Source of the DNA: Adiantum capillus-veneris
Taxonomy: Eukaryota > Streptophyta > Polypodiopsida > Polypodiales > Pteridaceae
DNA length: 64,000 nt
Direction: 5' to 3'
Assembly (NCBI GenBank): GCA_014529385.2
Contig: CM043949.1
Span: 108,373,977-108,437,976 of the forward strand
Below are positions 45,421-56,432 of this stretch, piece after piece. The notes beneath the pieces are model-generated. The model was not told the DNA's origin, searched no databases, and worked only from the letters and a program-made list of their open reading frames with translations. Each line of letters begins with the position of its first letter. Position 1 is the stretch's first letter. The position numbers and the translations under genes are program-made.

Positions 45421-46415
45421 TTGGCCAAGATTCTCCTTACATGGATGTGTTACCGAGTATGACGGAATCAGACAACGTAGACTGGGTACACCTAGCTGCA
45501 ACCATAGATACCTGGGGAAATAGAGGAACCACTTGGGTCACACCAGAGGGGGAAGAGGTACCACAAATTGCACCTCTGAACATGATAAGTGACATACATG
45601 CATCTTCTAAGGGCAAGGCAATTGTGGACCAATGTGACAGTGACACCAATAGCTCAATAGAAGACTTTGACCAACACGACTTGGACACTGACTCCCAGAG
45701 TGAAACGGATTCTGAATCTCATGAATTAGAGAGTGGAGCAAGTTCAGAGTCAAAACATTCGGAAGGACCGAGCACATCAACCGATGATAGCTCCCCCGAG
45801 AGTGAAGAGGACACCAACGAGGACTCCTTTAGTGAGCCAGATCTAAATGCAAATCAAAAGCAGGTCTCAAATAAGAAAAAGAAAAACCTTAAGAGGCATC
45901 GATATCGAGCCAATGTACGTGCTAGGATAAAAAAAAAGAGATCCTCAGCAGAATGGCTCAGTTATATGGGGGCATGTGATGCTCATCGAAAATTGGTAGA
46001 CAATTGGGGTGAATATCTCCAAAATGTTATGTGGTGTAGACCACGACCCCATGACATAGCCCAATTAGAGATCATAGACAAGCCAAGGTTGAGCCGCACT
46101 GCAAGGAGCCGTCAAAACCAAGAGTTAGCTCGACAACACAAGAAAGCAGAAATGGAAGCACAAACCAAAGCACAACCAGAATCCACAGACTTGCATCCTG
46201 CACCAGAACATTTCAAATCTTACACCACAGGGGAAGCAAAGGTTGTGTACACAAAAGCCCAAAGAATACCTATCGATGGGAATAATGGAATCTATGATGG
46301 TCCGGCAATAGTTAAAGAAATAGAATTAGCTGACCCCGGTGAAGAATCAAAACCTGTTTTTATTGCCCAAGACCTCACAGAAGTTGAAGAGGCGATCCTC
46401 AAAGAGCTTCTCAAG
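45421..46415 (+). pseudogene. G5 acidic/basic linker between protease and RT
   Basis: Same frame. Residues alternate between an acidic Ser/Asp/Glu-rich part (TDSQSETDSESHELESGASS) and a basic part (KKKKNLKRHRYRANVRARIK). No enzyme motif. The frame stops at TAA 46,416-46,418, where G2 has GAA. Similar linkers are present in G1 (5,598-6,539) and G2. Confidence 0.75.
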
Positions 46416-47770
46416 TAATTCAAGGACGTATTCGCTTGGACATACCATGATATGAAAGGTGTTCCACCTTCTGTGGTCCAACATACAATCCCTATGATTA
46501 GCACTGCGAAGCCCGTACAACAAAGACCCTACCCGATGAATCCTAAGTACGCAAAGATCATTCAAGAAGAACTCGAAAAGCTTATCAAATGTGGGTTCAT
46601 ATATCCTATTGAACACTCTGAATGGGTGTCCCCGATAGTTATCATGCCAAAAAAGAATGGGAAACTCAGGGTGTGCGTGGACCTCAAAAAAGTTAATGCA
46701 GCTACTAGAAGAGACCATTACCCCCTACCATATTCCGAACATGTACTCGAAAGAGTTGCAGGCAAGGAAGCTTATAGCTTTCTAGATGGGTACTCAGGCT
46801 ACAACCAAATCACGATAGCGCTAGAGGACCAAGCTAAAACTGCCTTCATCACAGAATTTGGCGTGTTTGCTTTTCGTGTGATGGCTTTTGGCTTAACAAA
46901 TGCCCCTGCTACATTCCAACGATTAATAAACACTGCCTTTAAAGAATATTTGAGAGAGTTTTGTGAAGCTTTCTTAGACGACCTTTGTGTTTACTCTTCT
47001 TGGAAGGAACATCTATCATGTTTGCGGAAGTTGTTTGAAAAGTGTAGGTTATATCGTATCTCATTGAACCCGTTCAAATGCCAATTTTGGGTCAAGCATG
47101 GAGTTATTTTAGGGCATATAGTATCCAAGAATGGTATCTCAACCGATGAGAGCAAAATTAAAGTGATTCTAGAGTTACCACCACCAACCAATTACAAGGG
47201 AGTTCAAAGGTTCATGGGACACGTAGGTTATTATCGACGGTTTATTTTATTTTTCGCTGAGATAGCACATCCTTTGTACAAGCTTCTCATTGAATTTAAA
47301 TGGACTGAAGAGTGTGACCAGGCCTATGAACAATTGAAGAAAACACTAGCAAGTGCTCCGATTTTAAGGACACCTAACTGGGATGTCATTTTCCATGTGC
47401 ATATTGATGCATCAAACTTTGCTATTGGGTGTGTTCTCACTCAACCAGGAGAACATAAATTGGACTATCCCATTAGCTTTGCAAGCCGTCAATTGAACGA
47501 TGCTGAACGGAACTACACCACTACAGAGCGAGAAGGTTTGGCAATGGTTTATGCAGTAAAGAAATTTCGCTACTACCTTCTGGCAAACAAGTTTGTATTT
47601 TATGTGGACCATCAAGCGTTGCTGTATCTGGTAAACAAGCCATGCTCCACAGGAAGAATCACACGATGGTTGTTAATTCTTCTGGAGTTTGATTTCACGA
47701 TTGTAGTGAGACCCGGTAAAAGGCACGTCATGGCTGATCATTTGTCTCGCATACCCAATGGTGAAGCCCC
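46416..47770 (+). pseudogene. G5 reverse transcriptase and RNase H
   Basis: RT shows MPKKNGKLRVCVDLKKVN, FLDGYSGYNQITIALED, AFGLTNAPATFQRL and the catalytic FLDD (EAFLDDLCVYS), where many elements have YVDD. RNase H follows with FHVHIDASNFAIGCVL, a YTTTEREGLAMVYAVKKFRY segment, FYVDHQALLYLVNK and HVMADHLSR. These enzymes copy RNA to DNA and remove the RNA strand. This part is free of stops after 46,418. The G2 deletion begins at the equivalent of 47,536 inside RNase H. Confidence 0.93.
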
Positions 47771-49080
47771 TACAGGAGTTGATGATGAATTACCCGATAC
47801 TTCCCTATTCATAGTTGAGACTATGCCTGAATGGAGTGAGAACATTGTTAACTTTTTAGTTAATGGTTTTCCACCCAAGGAACTTCGTAAGGATATCGCT
47901 CGAAGGCTAGTAAAAGAATGTGAACCCTATTGTTTGATTGCCGGAACTCTGTATAGATTAGGCAAGGATGATATTCTTAGGCGTCGTGCCCGCGAGGATG
48001 AATATTTGTATATCTTGCAAGAAGCACATATGGGCATAGCAGGAGGTCATTTTTCAGGAGACCTGAGTGCTAGAAAGGTGTTGCAATCAGGCTATTGGTG
48101 GCCAACTTTATCTAAGGATGCATCACTTTTTGCAAAAGGGTGTGATGAGTGCCAACGTTACAAGACCACACAGCGCAAAGACAGAATGCCCTTACATCCT
48201 ATTAAAGTAACCCAACCATTTGAAAAATGGGGCTTAGACTTTGTAGGTCCAATTAGTCCCGCAGCTCGCAACACTCAATCTCGATATATTCTAGTTGCTA
48301 CGGACTATGTAACAAAGTGGGCTGAAGCTAAGGCTTCACAAAAAGCTGACGCGAGGACAACAGCTAAGTGTCTTTTTTAGAACATTATCACAAGATTTGG
48401 TTGCCCTTTTGAAATTGTTAGTGATAATGGTACCCATTTTATAAATGAGGTAATAAGAGAGCTTACCACGACCTTTATGATATCCCACCATAAGTCTACA
48501 CCTTATTACCCGCAAGCTAATGGACAAGCCGAGAGCACCAACAAGACTCTAATCTTTATTTTAACCAAGACGGTAGAAGCTCATCGCACTGATTGGGATT
48601 TGAAGTTGACATCTGCTCTATGGGCTTATCGTACTGCTTATAAAGTGGCTATTAATTGTACGCCATTCAAAATGGTATACGGCCAAGAAGCGGTTATGCC
48701 TTGGGAGTTTGTCATTCCTAGTCTTAGGGTAGCTTCATAAGAAGGATGGAATGGTAACCCCTTAACCGAGCGTTTATATATCTTAGAAAAACTAGACGAA
48801 GAGAGACAGTTGGCTGTGCAAAATGCTCTTGTGGAAAAGGATAGGAGAAAGAAGTGGTTTGATCGCCATGTGAAGGACAAGGACATCAAAGTTGGTGATA
48901 AAGTCCTCATGTATGGAGTACGTAAAGAGAAGAAAAAGTTGAAATATGCTGGTAAAGGACCATATAGAGTATGTGAAATTACCCCACAAGGTACCCTTCG
49001 TGTGGAAACTCTTGATGGAGTTGAAACCATTGGATTCCTCAATGGGAGTAAATTCAAAAGATATTATGATCCTTTAAGCC
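47771..49080 (+). pseudogene. G5 integrase
   Basis: The HHCC finger is seen in HMGIAGGHF ... YWWPTL ... CDECQ. The catalytic core has LDFVGP (Asp), EIVSDNGTHF (Asp) and YYPQANGQAE (Glu). The C-terminal domain has GDKVLMYG and GKGPYRVCEI. Stops at TAG 48,378-48,380 and TAA 48,738-48,740 interrupt an otherwise continuous frame. Integrase inserts the DNA copy. There is a single zinc-binding module here, in contrast to G1. No chromodomain was seen. Confidence 0.92.
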
Positions 49081-50444
49081 AAGAAGAACTACGGGCCATT
49101 CATCAAAAGAAGGCCGCCAAAGCACAAACCGAGTTAAACAAGATACAAGCTCAAGCTGAGGCTAAGGAGCGACAACAACGTATAAGACAAAAACGAGAGG
49201 CTAACCTTGGGGTCACAAATGCATTCCACGTGGAAATCGAAGAGGATGGGTTGGACTCTGACACACCTCTACGATACCCCATTGAGTTAAATAGTGCCTA
49301 TGGAAAAGTGCTATATAACGCCTTATTGGACACGGGTGCTAAATATAATCTGCTATCCTATGGGGTGTGGTGTCAGTTAGGGAAGCCACCTCTATCTGAG
49401 AGTATTATCCAAGTCAAGGGTGTCAACAAGAAAAAAACTACGGTTTTTGGAATCTGGCACACTTCTGTCAGTTATGAAAATGGGATTGTAGGTCAAGACT
49501 TTTTGGTCATGCCTACTGGAACTATGGAGGGTAATATAAACCTAGGCCGCACGTGGATGATAGCCACCAAATGCACTATTGATTGGGGGATTGGGGGTGT
49601 TACAATGCAAAAACCAACTCTTAGCCCTACCACTCAAGCCATAGTCCCTGAGATATTGCCTAAGGAAATAAAACCCAAGACATTGCATGTCCAGGAGGTT
49701 GAACCATACGTCCCCATAGCCCAACTCTCTAGAGCTTCAACTGATGTAGTTGAAAGAAAGCTTGAGACACACAAGAACCATCCTAATATAACACAGAAAA
49801 CATACAAGTGGGTCCCTAAAGCCTCTGTAGTGAGCATGGTTGATGCAAAAAAACGGAAACCTAGTAAGAACCGTCCCACTCACTCCAAGAAATGTAAAGA
49901 AACGTTGAGTTGGATTCCTAAACGCCTATTGGAAGCCCAAGGATACTATGAAGGAAATGATCAAATCTGGGTGCCCAAACGTAAAGTGTACTCTTACCTG
50001 TCACCTGGCCCATGTAAACCCAATCCTGTGGCTCCAAAACAAATTGAAAATCGCGGAAAAGAAAAAATCATGGAATGTTACACACCCGATCTAGAGCTAG
50101 TTTGGGTACCAAAGAAAGAACGATTTGTTCCACCTAGCTCAGGAACAGGGAAATCAAATGAAGCTTCTTGCTCTTCATGTAGTTCCTATACGCAAATAGA
50201 AGCTTCGACACAACCTCCACCTACCACTGTACATATCCATACAAGCACAAAAGAGTTTGCACCTCCCGGGGTAAGTTCACCATCTACAACAACGTTGCCA
50301 ATAAAATCATGGGAGAGTACCTTACCACCCTTGAAACTAGATGAAACGCATAGGGCGGTCGAAAACTATTGGTTAAAACCTTCACCCATAACAACTTGGA
50401 ACAATTGGTTTCAAAAGGTGACGACCTCCTTCCAAAAGGTATGA
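49081..50444 (+). pseudogene. G5 C-terminal extension: second retropepsin-like domain and four W-V/I-P-K motifs
   Basis: In frame with integrase and open from 48,741 to the stop at 50,442-50,444. Glu/Lys/Gln-rich helix first, then near codon 2,745 of the polyprotein YNALLDTGAKYNLLSYGVW, with the Asp-Thr-Gly at 49,329-49,337. It continues with GIVGQDFLVMPTGTMEGNI and NLGRTWM, resembling the second half of a retropepsin. Further on, KWVPK, SWIPK, IWVPK and VWVPK occur at about 49,806, 49,909, 49,965 and 50,102. The same arrangement is decayed in G1. I know of no standard role for it; proteolysis, nucleic-acid binding or an envelope/movement-like position are open. Confidence 0.75.
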
Positions 50445-50452
50445 TCTACCCA

Positions 50453-50560
50453 AGGAAGGGGGGAGTGTTTGCTAACCTCAATCATTCACTCGCTCCCCTC
50501 TCAACCTTCCTCCCTGACCTCTCAATTCCAATCTTAGGGAATGTATATATATAGCCTTAT
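50453..50560 (+). promoter_or_regulatory. Internal purine tract and TATA-like run before the 140-aa ORF
   Basis: AAGGAAGGGGGGAG (50,453-50,466) is followed by TGTTTGC. About 75 bases on is GTATATATATAGCC (about 50,542-50,555), a TATA-like run, and then about 170 bases before the ATG at 50,725. A second polypurine tract inside an element is unusual; it could be an internal plus-strand primer, a subgenomic promoter region, or the remnant of an older LTR boundary. G2 lacks this region because its deletion ends at the equivalent of 50,695. Confidence 0.5.
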
Positions 50561-50724
50561 ACTCACAAAAAACAAAAATAGTAAAGAGCAAGAGCGACTA
50601 GCAACGAGAGAGCACCCTATCAGATCTTACATATAAGTCCAAATTCACCGTGTCAATTCAAGCAACACACAAAAACAACTCTTATGTTTTAAAGGCCTAA
50701 CCAAATCTATCTGTCTTGTCAGAA

Positions 50725-51147
50725 ATGGCTACTTCACCAGAGGCATGCACTTCTATTTTTGATGAAAGGTACCCTTTGTCTTTTCCTCAAGTGTTCTACG
50801 TATGCTACCCTATACTTTCTTGCGAATGGGATTTGATAGAGAGCCTTGCATGTGAGAGAAATTTTGAGGTGTTAGAATGGCTGATACGTCTATGGCTAAC
50901 TAGTGATCCCTACCCAGTAGCGAATGTGTCTCCAATGGCACATGCTTATTCTTTTGCACAAGATGAGTATCCACGCATCGCGAGGTTCTTGATTAGCATG
51001 CTTGCACAAGAGGATGATGAAGAGGAACTAATAGAGACCGAGGAAGACTATGGCCTTACGGACAACGATTTTATTTATCTAGATGATGAGGATAGAGGCC
51101 TAGCCTTAGGGTGGCCACCCGGTTTATATAATATCCTCTTTCCTTGA
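50725..51147 (+). CDS. G5 acidic 140-aa 3' ORF, function unknown
   Basis: ATG at 50,725-50,727; an in-frame TTG lies nine bases earlier but is not needed. The product has 140 residues: MATSPEAC start, hydrophobic-aromatic middle (FYVCYPILSCEW, LIRLWLTSDPYP), acidic C-terminal third (EDDEEELIETEEDY) and a GWPPGLYNILFP end. It lies in a different transcription context from the gag-pol frame, after the internal purine tract. It is conserved between G2 and G5 with very few differences and no stops, although gag-pol in G5 has six. No family is recognised. Confidence 0.62.
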   Translation: MATSPEACTSIFDERYPLSFPQVFYVCYPILSCEWDLIESLACERNFEVLEWLIRLWLTSDPYPVANVSPMAHAYSFAQDEYPRIARFLISMLAQEDDEEELIETEEDYGLTDNDFIYLDDEDRGLALGWPPGLYNILFP

Positions 51148-52353
51148 TTCTAAAAGGGGTGACAGATAGGTAGGTTAGGGGTCTAGATTGTGTTTTGAGT
51201 TTGTTTTTTAGGAGTTTTAATTTTTCACACTGACATGCCTCCTAGAGGTATAGTGCCTGTTTTTGGATGTGTTAGGTAGGACTTATATGGATCTCCATCC
51301 ACATGGTTGAGGACATCTGCTTCAACGAAATGAGCCACTCCATACCTCCAGGTGTACTACTTTCCATGATTCATGTTGGTGGATATGTGTAATTGCTAAT
51401 AATGATTTTTCATTCTTTGTTTGAGTGCAATAGTTATGATGTTATCTGCCATTATAGATGTATAAATTTGTCTTTGCTTAAGTTGATTGAACTCCAGTTT
51501 AATCTTATGGATGAGCCTGGAGATTAGGAGACCGTGACTTTAGGTTAACTCATTTACTTGACCACTAGGCCTAGCTAATAAAATTATCCGAGTATTTGAG
51601 ACCTTAGGAATGTTTTAGGCAGAGAAAGGCTTGCTCACTCAAACAACAAAAAACACTAGTGCGAATACCAAGGAAATGGAAGCAAAAAAAAAACATAAGT
51701 GCCACAAATGAAAAATCTTACGCTGGAAGAGAAATCCTGGCTTGAATTGGTACTTCACTCACATGTATTGTCTATGGTACTAGAGCCCTAGAGGTTCCCA
51801 GTGTGGGCGCTTTTCCTTGAGAAGCAAAAAACCCCGGACATACAAAATAAGCACACACGTCACATGATTGTGACCCAAAGTAAAAAAGTATTAAAAAAAA
51901 TATAAAATAAAAAAAATAAAAGACTTCCATTGAGCTTACGTTAACATTTCAAGCTTTTGTTTGCAGTTGTGAGACCGAGTTGGCTAATCAAAGCTGAAAA
52001 GCATAATTAGGGAATCTTGCATTTAGATAATCTTCTTAGCTTAGCTAGTACTAGAGTAGTTGTTTTAACCTTAGTCATAGCTAACTAATTGATAGACTCA
52101 CCCATAAGCTCAAAACTCTTGATTAATTAATTTACTCAAAGTGCAATTTATTTGTCCTTAATGGCAGTCCAACATTTCATAAATCTTGCATTTACTCATT
52201 TCCACATGTACTTTACATTCCCCTCATGATTTATGGCAATATAATTCCGCTTGCTAAAACAGTGACTTTGCCTTGCAGATTCAAATCTAGATGCTCTACA
52301 ACATGGACATCCCAAGCTTCAACTCAATAGCTTCCGAGGACGGAATCTACATC
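51148..52353 (+). other. G5 3' non-coding module
   Basis: About 1.2 kb with no coding frame. Homologous to G2 14,485-15,492 and G3 31,782-33,000, including CCAGGATTTCTC..., TTAATTAATTTACTC and the CTTGCAGATTC segment before the polypurine tract, which resembles a 3' splice site. Its conservation across families suggests a cis-acting role. Confidence 0.8.
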
Positions 52354-52364
52354 AGGAAGGGGGG
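52354..52364 (+). promoter_or_regulatory. G5 polypurine tract
   Basis: AGGAAGGGGGG, three bases before the 3' LTR at 52,368. Primes plus-strand synthesis. Confidence 0.93.
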
Positions 52365-52367
52365 CAA

Positions 52368-52667
52368 TGTTAACCCTCGTGGCTCACGGACACCCTATCG
52401 CCTACGACGGACACTGTAACCGTATTATTTATTTAAGTAGAGTCAGGCACCGGGCTTGTCGGTCCAATAGGGAAAGGTAGAGTGATCACCGATGAGAGGT
52501 GCACTCTAACACGAACATGCTAGGGTTAGTTGGCTAAGCATGGGCGCCCAAGTGTGAATGGGGTGAGCTCACATAAAAGCCAATTAAACCTAAAATTGAG
52601 TCATTCTCTCATTGTACAATAGAAGCTGCTCTTGCTCCATCTCCACCTTCTCCTTCACCATCTCCTT

Positions 52668-52761
<94 letters not shown>

Positions 52762-53007
52762 GAGTGTGTGTGCGATCAAGCGTTGCGGCGGCACGACGGC
52801 GGCGAGGCGGTTGAGCGCGGCGTAGGGGCGTCTCCCTCTTCTTCGCGGCGAGGAATCCTCTACGGCAGGAGCATAAGGCGGTGAGTGACACACCATTGCC
52901 CTCTTTGAGCTTACTAGTTAAACTAGTTGTGTGCTTGGAGCCGTCTGCGGCTCGTACACGGTGTATCGGCAAGTCCCTTGCTTCGACAGTGCGGCAAGGA
53001 GCGCACA
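52368..53007 (+). repeat. G5 3' LTR
   Basis: 640 bp, TGTTAACC to GCGCACA. Longer than the 5' LTR mainly because its (GT)n(GA)n run at about 52,669-52,758 has grown. Directly followed by ATAAT and the rest of G4 pol. Confidence 0.95.
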
Positions 53008-53012
53008 ATAAT
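53008..53012 (+). repeat. Target site duplication of G5, right copy (ATAAT)
   Basis: Exact repeat of 39,478-39,482 on the far side of G5. Confidence 0.95.
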
Positions 53013-54398
53013 GTACAAATAGGCATGAAAAAGAGTGGGTTGCTAGAGCCTACTGAAAATGTTTTGGGTTTGTGTGAACAAGTTTCTTTTGTAGATACTA
53101 TGGGTGAGCTTGATGCTATAATGGGGTCTAGTTTGCATCTTGAAAATGAAGTTGTGGAAGTTTGCTCTATGGAAATGTATCAAGTAATAGAAGCCTTTAA
53201 AGAAAGCCAAATAGTTGGCCCAGAAGTCCATGTTGAAACTAAATACAAGAGTGTAGCAAAGAAGGTGAAACCAGTAGCTTCACCCTTACCACCCAACAAC
53301 AGGGAAAAGATTGAGCAGGCTTCTTTACAACCAAGTTTGAGGAATCCTAAAAAGATTGGGCATACCTTCACAAAGGAGTCTTTCCAAGACTTGCAGATTG
53401 GTCGCGAGGAGTTTCTAACACAGGAGGAGACAAAGTGCTTCAAAGAAATGCTTTCAAAGCATGGTAAGGCTTTTGCATTTGAGCCACATGAGATAGGATG
53501 TGATCCTTCTATTGTAGCTCCTATGGTAATTTTCACAATACCTCATGTGCCTTGGAATCTGCGGCCTATTCCGGTTCCAAAGGCTCATTTGCCAAAGTTA
53601 GTAGAGCTACTGAATGAAAAAATCAAAATGGGAATCTTGGAGCCTTCTTGTGCTCCATACTCAAACAGGTGGTTCACAGTTCCGAAGAAGAATGGTTCTC
53701 TACGCTTCATCCAAGATATGCAACCAGTGAACAAGGTGACAATTAGAAATGTAGGTACATGTCCAATTGTGGATGAGTTTGCAGAGGCATTTGCAGGGAG
53801 GGCAATCTACTCAATGGGGGATCTCTACTCAGGGTATGATCAATTTCAGCTTACAATCGAAAGCAGAGACTTGACAACCATGAGGACACCTTTGGGTTTG
53901 GTAAGGATGTGTACCTTGCCATAGGGAGCAACCAACTCGATTGCACATATGATGAATGGGATGAATAAGGTCTTACGTGACTTTATTCCTCAAATCACAA
54001 TGCCTTTCATTGATGATTTTCCTATCAAAGGATGTGAAGAAAGTGACAAAGATGAAGCTTTGGATCTCAAGGGATGTCGCAGGTTTGTGGTAAATCACAT
54101 AAATGATTGTGATAAAATTTTTTCTAGGTTGGAAGAAGTGAATCTTACATTGTCAGGGAAAAAGTCTATGTTTGGTGTCAATGAAGTGCTTATTGTGGGG
54201 CACATGTGCGGGCCATATGGTAGGAAACCTTGTCCAACAAAGGTAGATGCCATCCAAAGAATGAAAGAAACGTGCACTAGCATCACTGAGGTTAGAAGGT
54301 TTCTGGGAGCATGTGTCTTCTATGTTATTTGGATTCCACATTATGCACATGTAGCTGATCCTCTTTATCAGCTGCTTAGAAAGAATAAGAATTTTTAA
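53013..54398 (+). pseudogene. G4 reverse transcriptase region (broken)
   Basis: Continues G4 pol after G5. RT motifs are FTVPKKNGSLRFIQDMQPVN, IYSMGDLYSGYDQFQL, RTPLGLVRMCTLP and FIDDFPIKG, where FIDD replaces the usual YVDD/FLDD, then EVRRFLGACVFY in the thumb/connection. Stops at 53,922-53,924 (TAG, probably from CAG) and 54,396-54,398 (TAA) break it. A long pre-RT segment (53,013-53,550) is charged and has no known motif. RT of this text type differs from that of G1, G2 and G5 throughout. Confidence 0.88.
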
Positions 54399-54422
54399 TG
54401 GACAAAAGCACATGTAAAATCC

Positions 54423-55376
54423 ATGAAAAAGCTAAAGGAGTTGCTCCAGTCAGCAACAACTTTGAGAAAGGTAGACTATGAGTGTCAAAGACCAGTAATT
54501 GTGATAGTAGACACCAGTCCTACAGGGATTGGATGGGAAATAGGGCAAGATGACAAAGGACACAGGTGTGTGGTAAGATTTGGAGCAAAGGTGCTAAGTG
54601 CTTGCCAAAGAAACTATCCACAGATAAAGAGAGAGTTATGGGGTATGGTTACAACCTTGAAAACTGGGAAAGAGTACCTAATTGGTGCATGTGTGGTTGT
54701 AGAAACAGATTGTCTACCACTTCTTGGGTTGATTACAAGCTGCTCAACTCCAGACATTGCTATGTTGCGGTGGATTGCCTACATTAAGTCCTTAAATGCT
54801 GAGTTTAAGCACATTGCAGGTAAAGACAATACAGTGGCAGATATGCTATCAAGGGCAAGGTATGAAGATGAGTCACAAATGATTGACGAGGGAGATGATG
54901 TAGGCACAAAGTTCTATTCTATCTCTCATGTCAAAGGTAACAATGTTTGCATGACTAATCTACTTGAATCATTCTTGAAAGAGCTTTATGAAGGTGATTG
55001 GCTTCTTATTGGAAGCTACTTGAGTACTCTAACAAAACAGGATGATTGGTCTGAACAAAAATTCAAGAGGATACGCAGGAAAGCATATGGGTACTTTTTG
55101 AGGGATGGTTACTTGTGGAAGCATCCTAAACAAAAGGGTGCTACACCACAAAGGGTTATATGTAAAAAAGAGACTCAAGTAAAGCTCATGCAAGAGTTTC
55201 ATGAGAGTCTATGGGCTGGACACAGGGGTGTATGGGCAACCTTCTCCAATTTGAAAGAAAAATACTGGTGGAAGGGTATGTATAAAGATGTATCTCAGTT
55301 TGTAGAGACATGTGTAACTTGTCAAGTGTATTCAAATGTTCACATCGTGATGGATTGCACCCTACATATCCACTAG
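54423..55376 (+). pseudogene. G4 RNase H and integrase N-terminus (broken)
   Basis: RNase H: VIVIVDTSPTGIGWEIGQD, ELWGMVTTLKTGKEYLIG, VVVETDCLPLLGLI, GKDNTVADMLSRARYEDE. The integrase finger follows: HESLWAGHRGVWATFSNLKE, KYWWKGMYKDVSQFV and CVTCQ. A frameshift near 55,340 moves the frame to the ORF from 55,310. The stop at 55,374-55,376 is in the abandoned frame. Confidence 0.88.
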
Positions 55377-56374
55377 CCATGCACTATAAATGGGTTGTGG
55401 ATATAGTCACAATGCCTCTAGGACTCTGGCAGATGAGATACTTGGTTCTTGCACGAGAGGACCTGACTAACCAGGTTGAAGGAAGAGCATTAAGAGCTAA
55501 AACCACAGAAGCTGTGTGCAAATTCCTTCTTGATGAGGTGATTTGCCGTTATGGTTGTGTGGGAAAAATCACTGCAGATAGAGGTGAACTAGATGCCGAA
55601 GAAGCAAGGGAGTTCTTTTCTAGATTAGGAATCAAGCTTTCTCTTACTACAGCTTACAACCCTGAAGCCAATGGAAAGAGTGAGAGAGGGCATCCTCCTA
55701 TCATCAAAGCTTTGGCCACTTGCGAAGGAAGAGTTGGTGAGTGGCCAAAACTGTTACCATATGCTTTATGGGCTGATCGTACAACACATAGCTCAGTAAC
55801 TGGCTACATGCCTGCGGAGCTAATGTATGGTCAAAAGCCAGTGATGCCGATTGAAGATACAATTCTCACATGGAATGTACTACCTTGGCAAGAGGGGCTT
55901 AGCAGGGAAGATCTCCTTGCACTGCGTATAAGGCAGCTAGAGAGAAGACCTGGAGACATTGAAGCTGCAAGAGAACGACTCAAAAATGCAAGGTTGAAAA
56001 ACAAGGAATACTTTGATAAGCGACATCGACTCAGGAGCAAAGCAATTGACAAAGGTGACTGGGTTTTGGTGTGTGATAGTAGCCTTGATAACCATCACAC
56101 AGTCATGCGTAAGTTTTCAAAAAGATGGTTTGGACCGTATGTTGTAGAGCATGTGCATGAAAATGCTACTTACAGCTTGTCTGAACTAGATGGTACAAAA
56201 GTAAAGATTCCCATTGCAGGAAAAAGGATCAAAATGTTTAAGAGAAGAGGAGACAATGATCCAGAAGATGTTGATGAGGAAGAAGAGCAAACCACAAGTA
56301 AAGATCAAAGTGAAGATGAAGATTTGGAATCATCCAGTGAAGAAGAAAACAAGGAAGATGTACAAGAGGGCTGA
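55310..56374 (+). pseudogene. G4 integrase core and C-terminus
   Basis: After the frameshift near 55,340 the frame holds the catalytic core: HYKWVVDIVTMP (first Asp), KITADRGELDAEEA (second Asp), AYNPEANGKSERGH (Glu). It continues with SVTGYMPAELMYGQKPVMP, and the C-terminal domain with GDWVLVCDSS and KRWFGPYVVEHV. The last 45 residues are very acidic (EDVDEEEEQTTSKDQSEDED). No chromodomain is visible. The acidic tail is a notable lineage feature. Confidence 0.88.
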
Positions 56375-56420
56375 TCTTACAAAGAAATAATGTGGCACAT
56401 ACTGGAGGATGTGCAGGTTT

Positions 56421-56432
56421 AGAGAGGGTGGA
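56421..56432 (+). promoter_or_regulatory. G4 polypurine tract
   Basis: AGAGAGGGTGGA, interrupted by one T, ends directly before TGTTGTGCTGTG at 56,433, the probable LTR start. No 5' LTR survives to confirm it. Confidence 0.7.

Larger units (their letters stand above)
39483..53007 (+). mobile_element. G5: structurally complete Ty3/gypsy LTR retrotransposon inserted into G4
   Basis: 13.5 kb from TGTTAACC to GCGCACA, with two LTRs (606 and 640 bp), a tRNA-Asp PBS, a roughly 1 kb leader, one gag-pol-plus frame of 9.35 kb, a separate 140-codon ORF, a 1.2 kb 3' non-coding module, a polypurine tract and a perfect 5-bp duplication. The large frame has six in-frame stops and no frameshift, so it is dead but recent. 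The tRNA-Asp primer and an extra 3' coding region are known from the Tat/Athila group of plant Ty3/gypsy elements. Assigning it there is inference. Confidence 0.95.
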
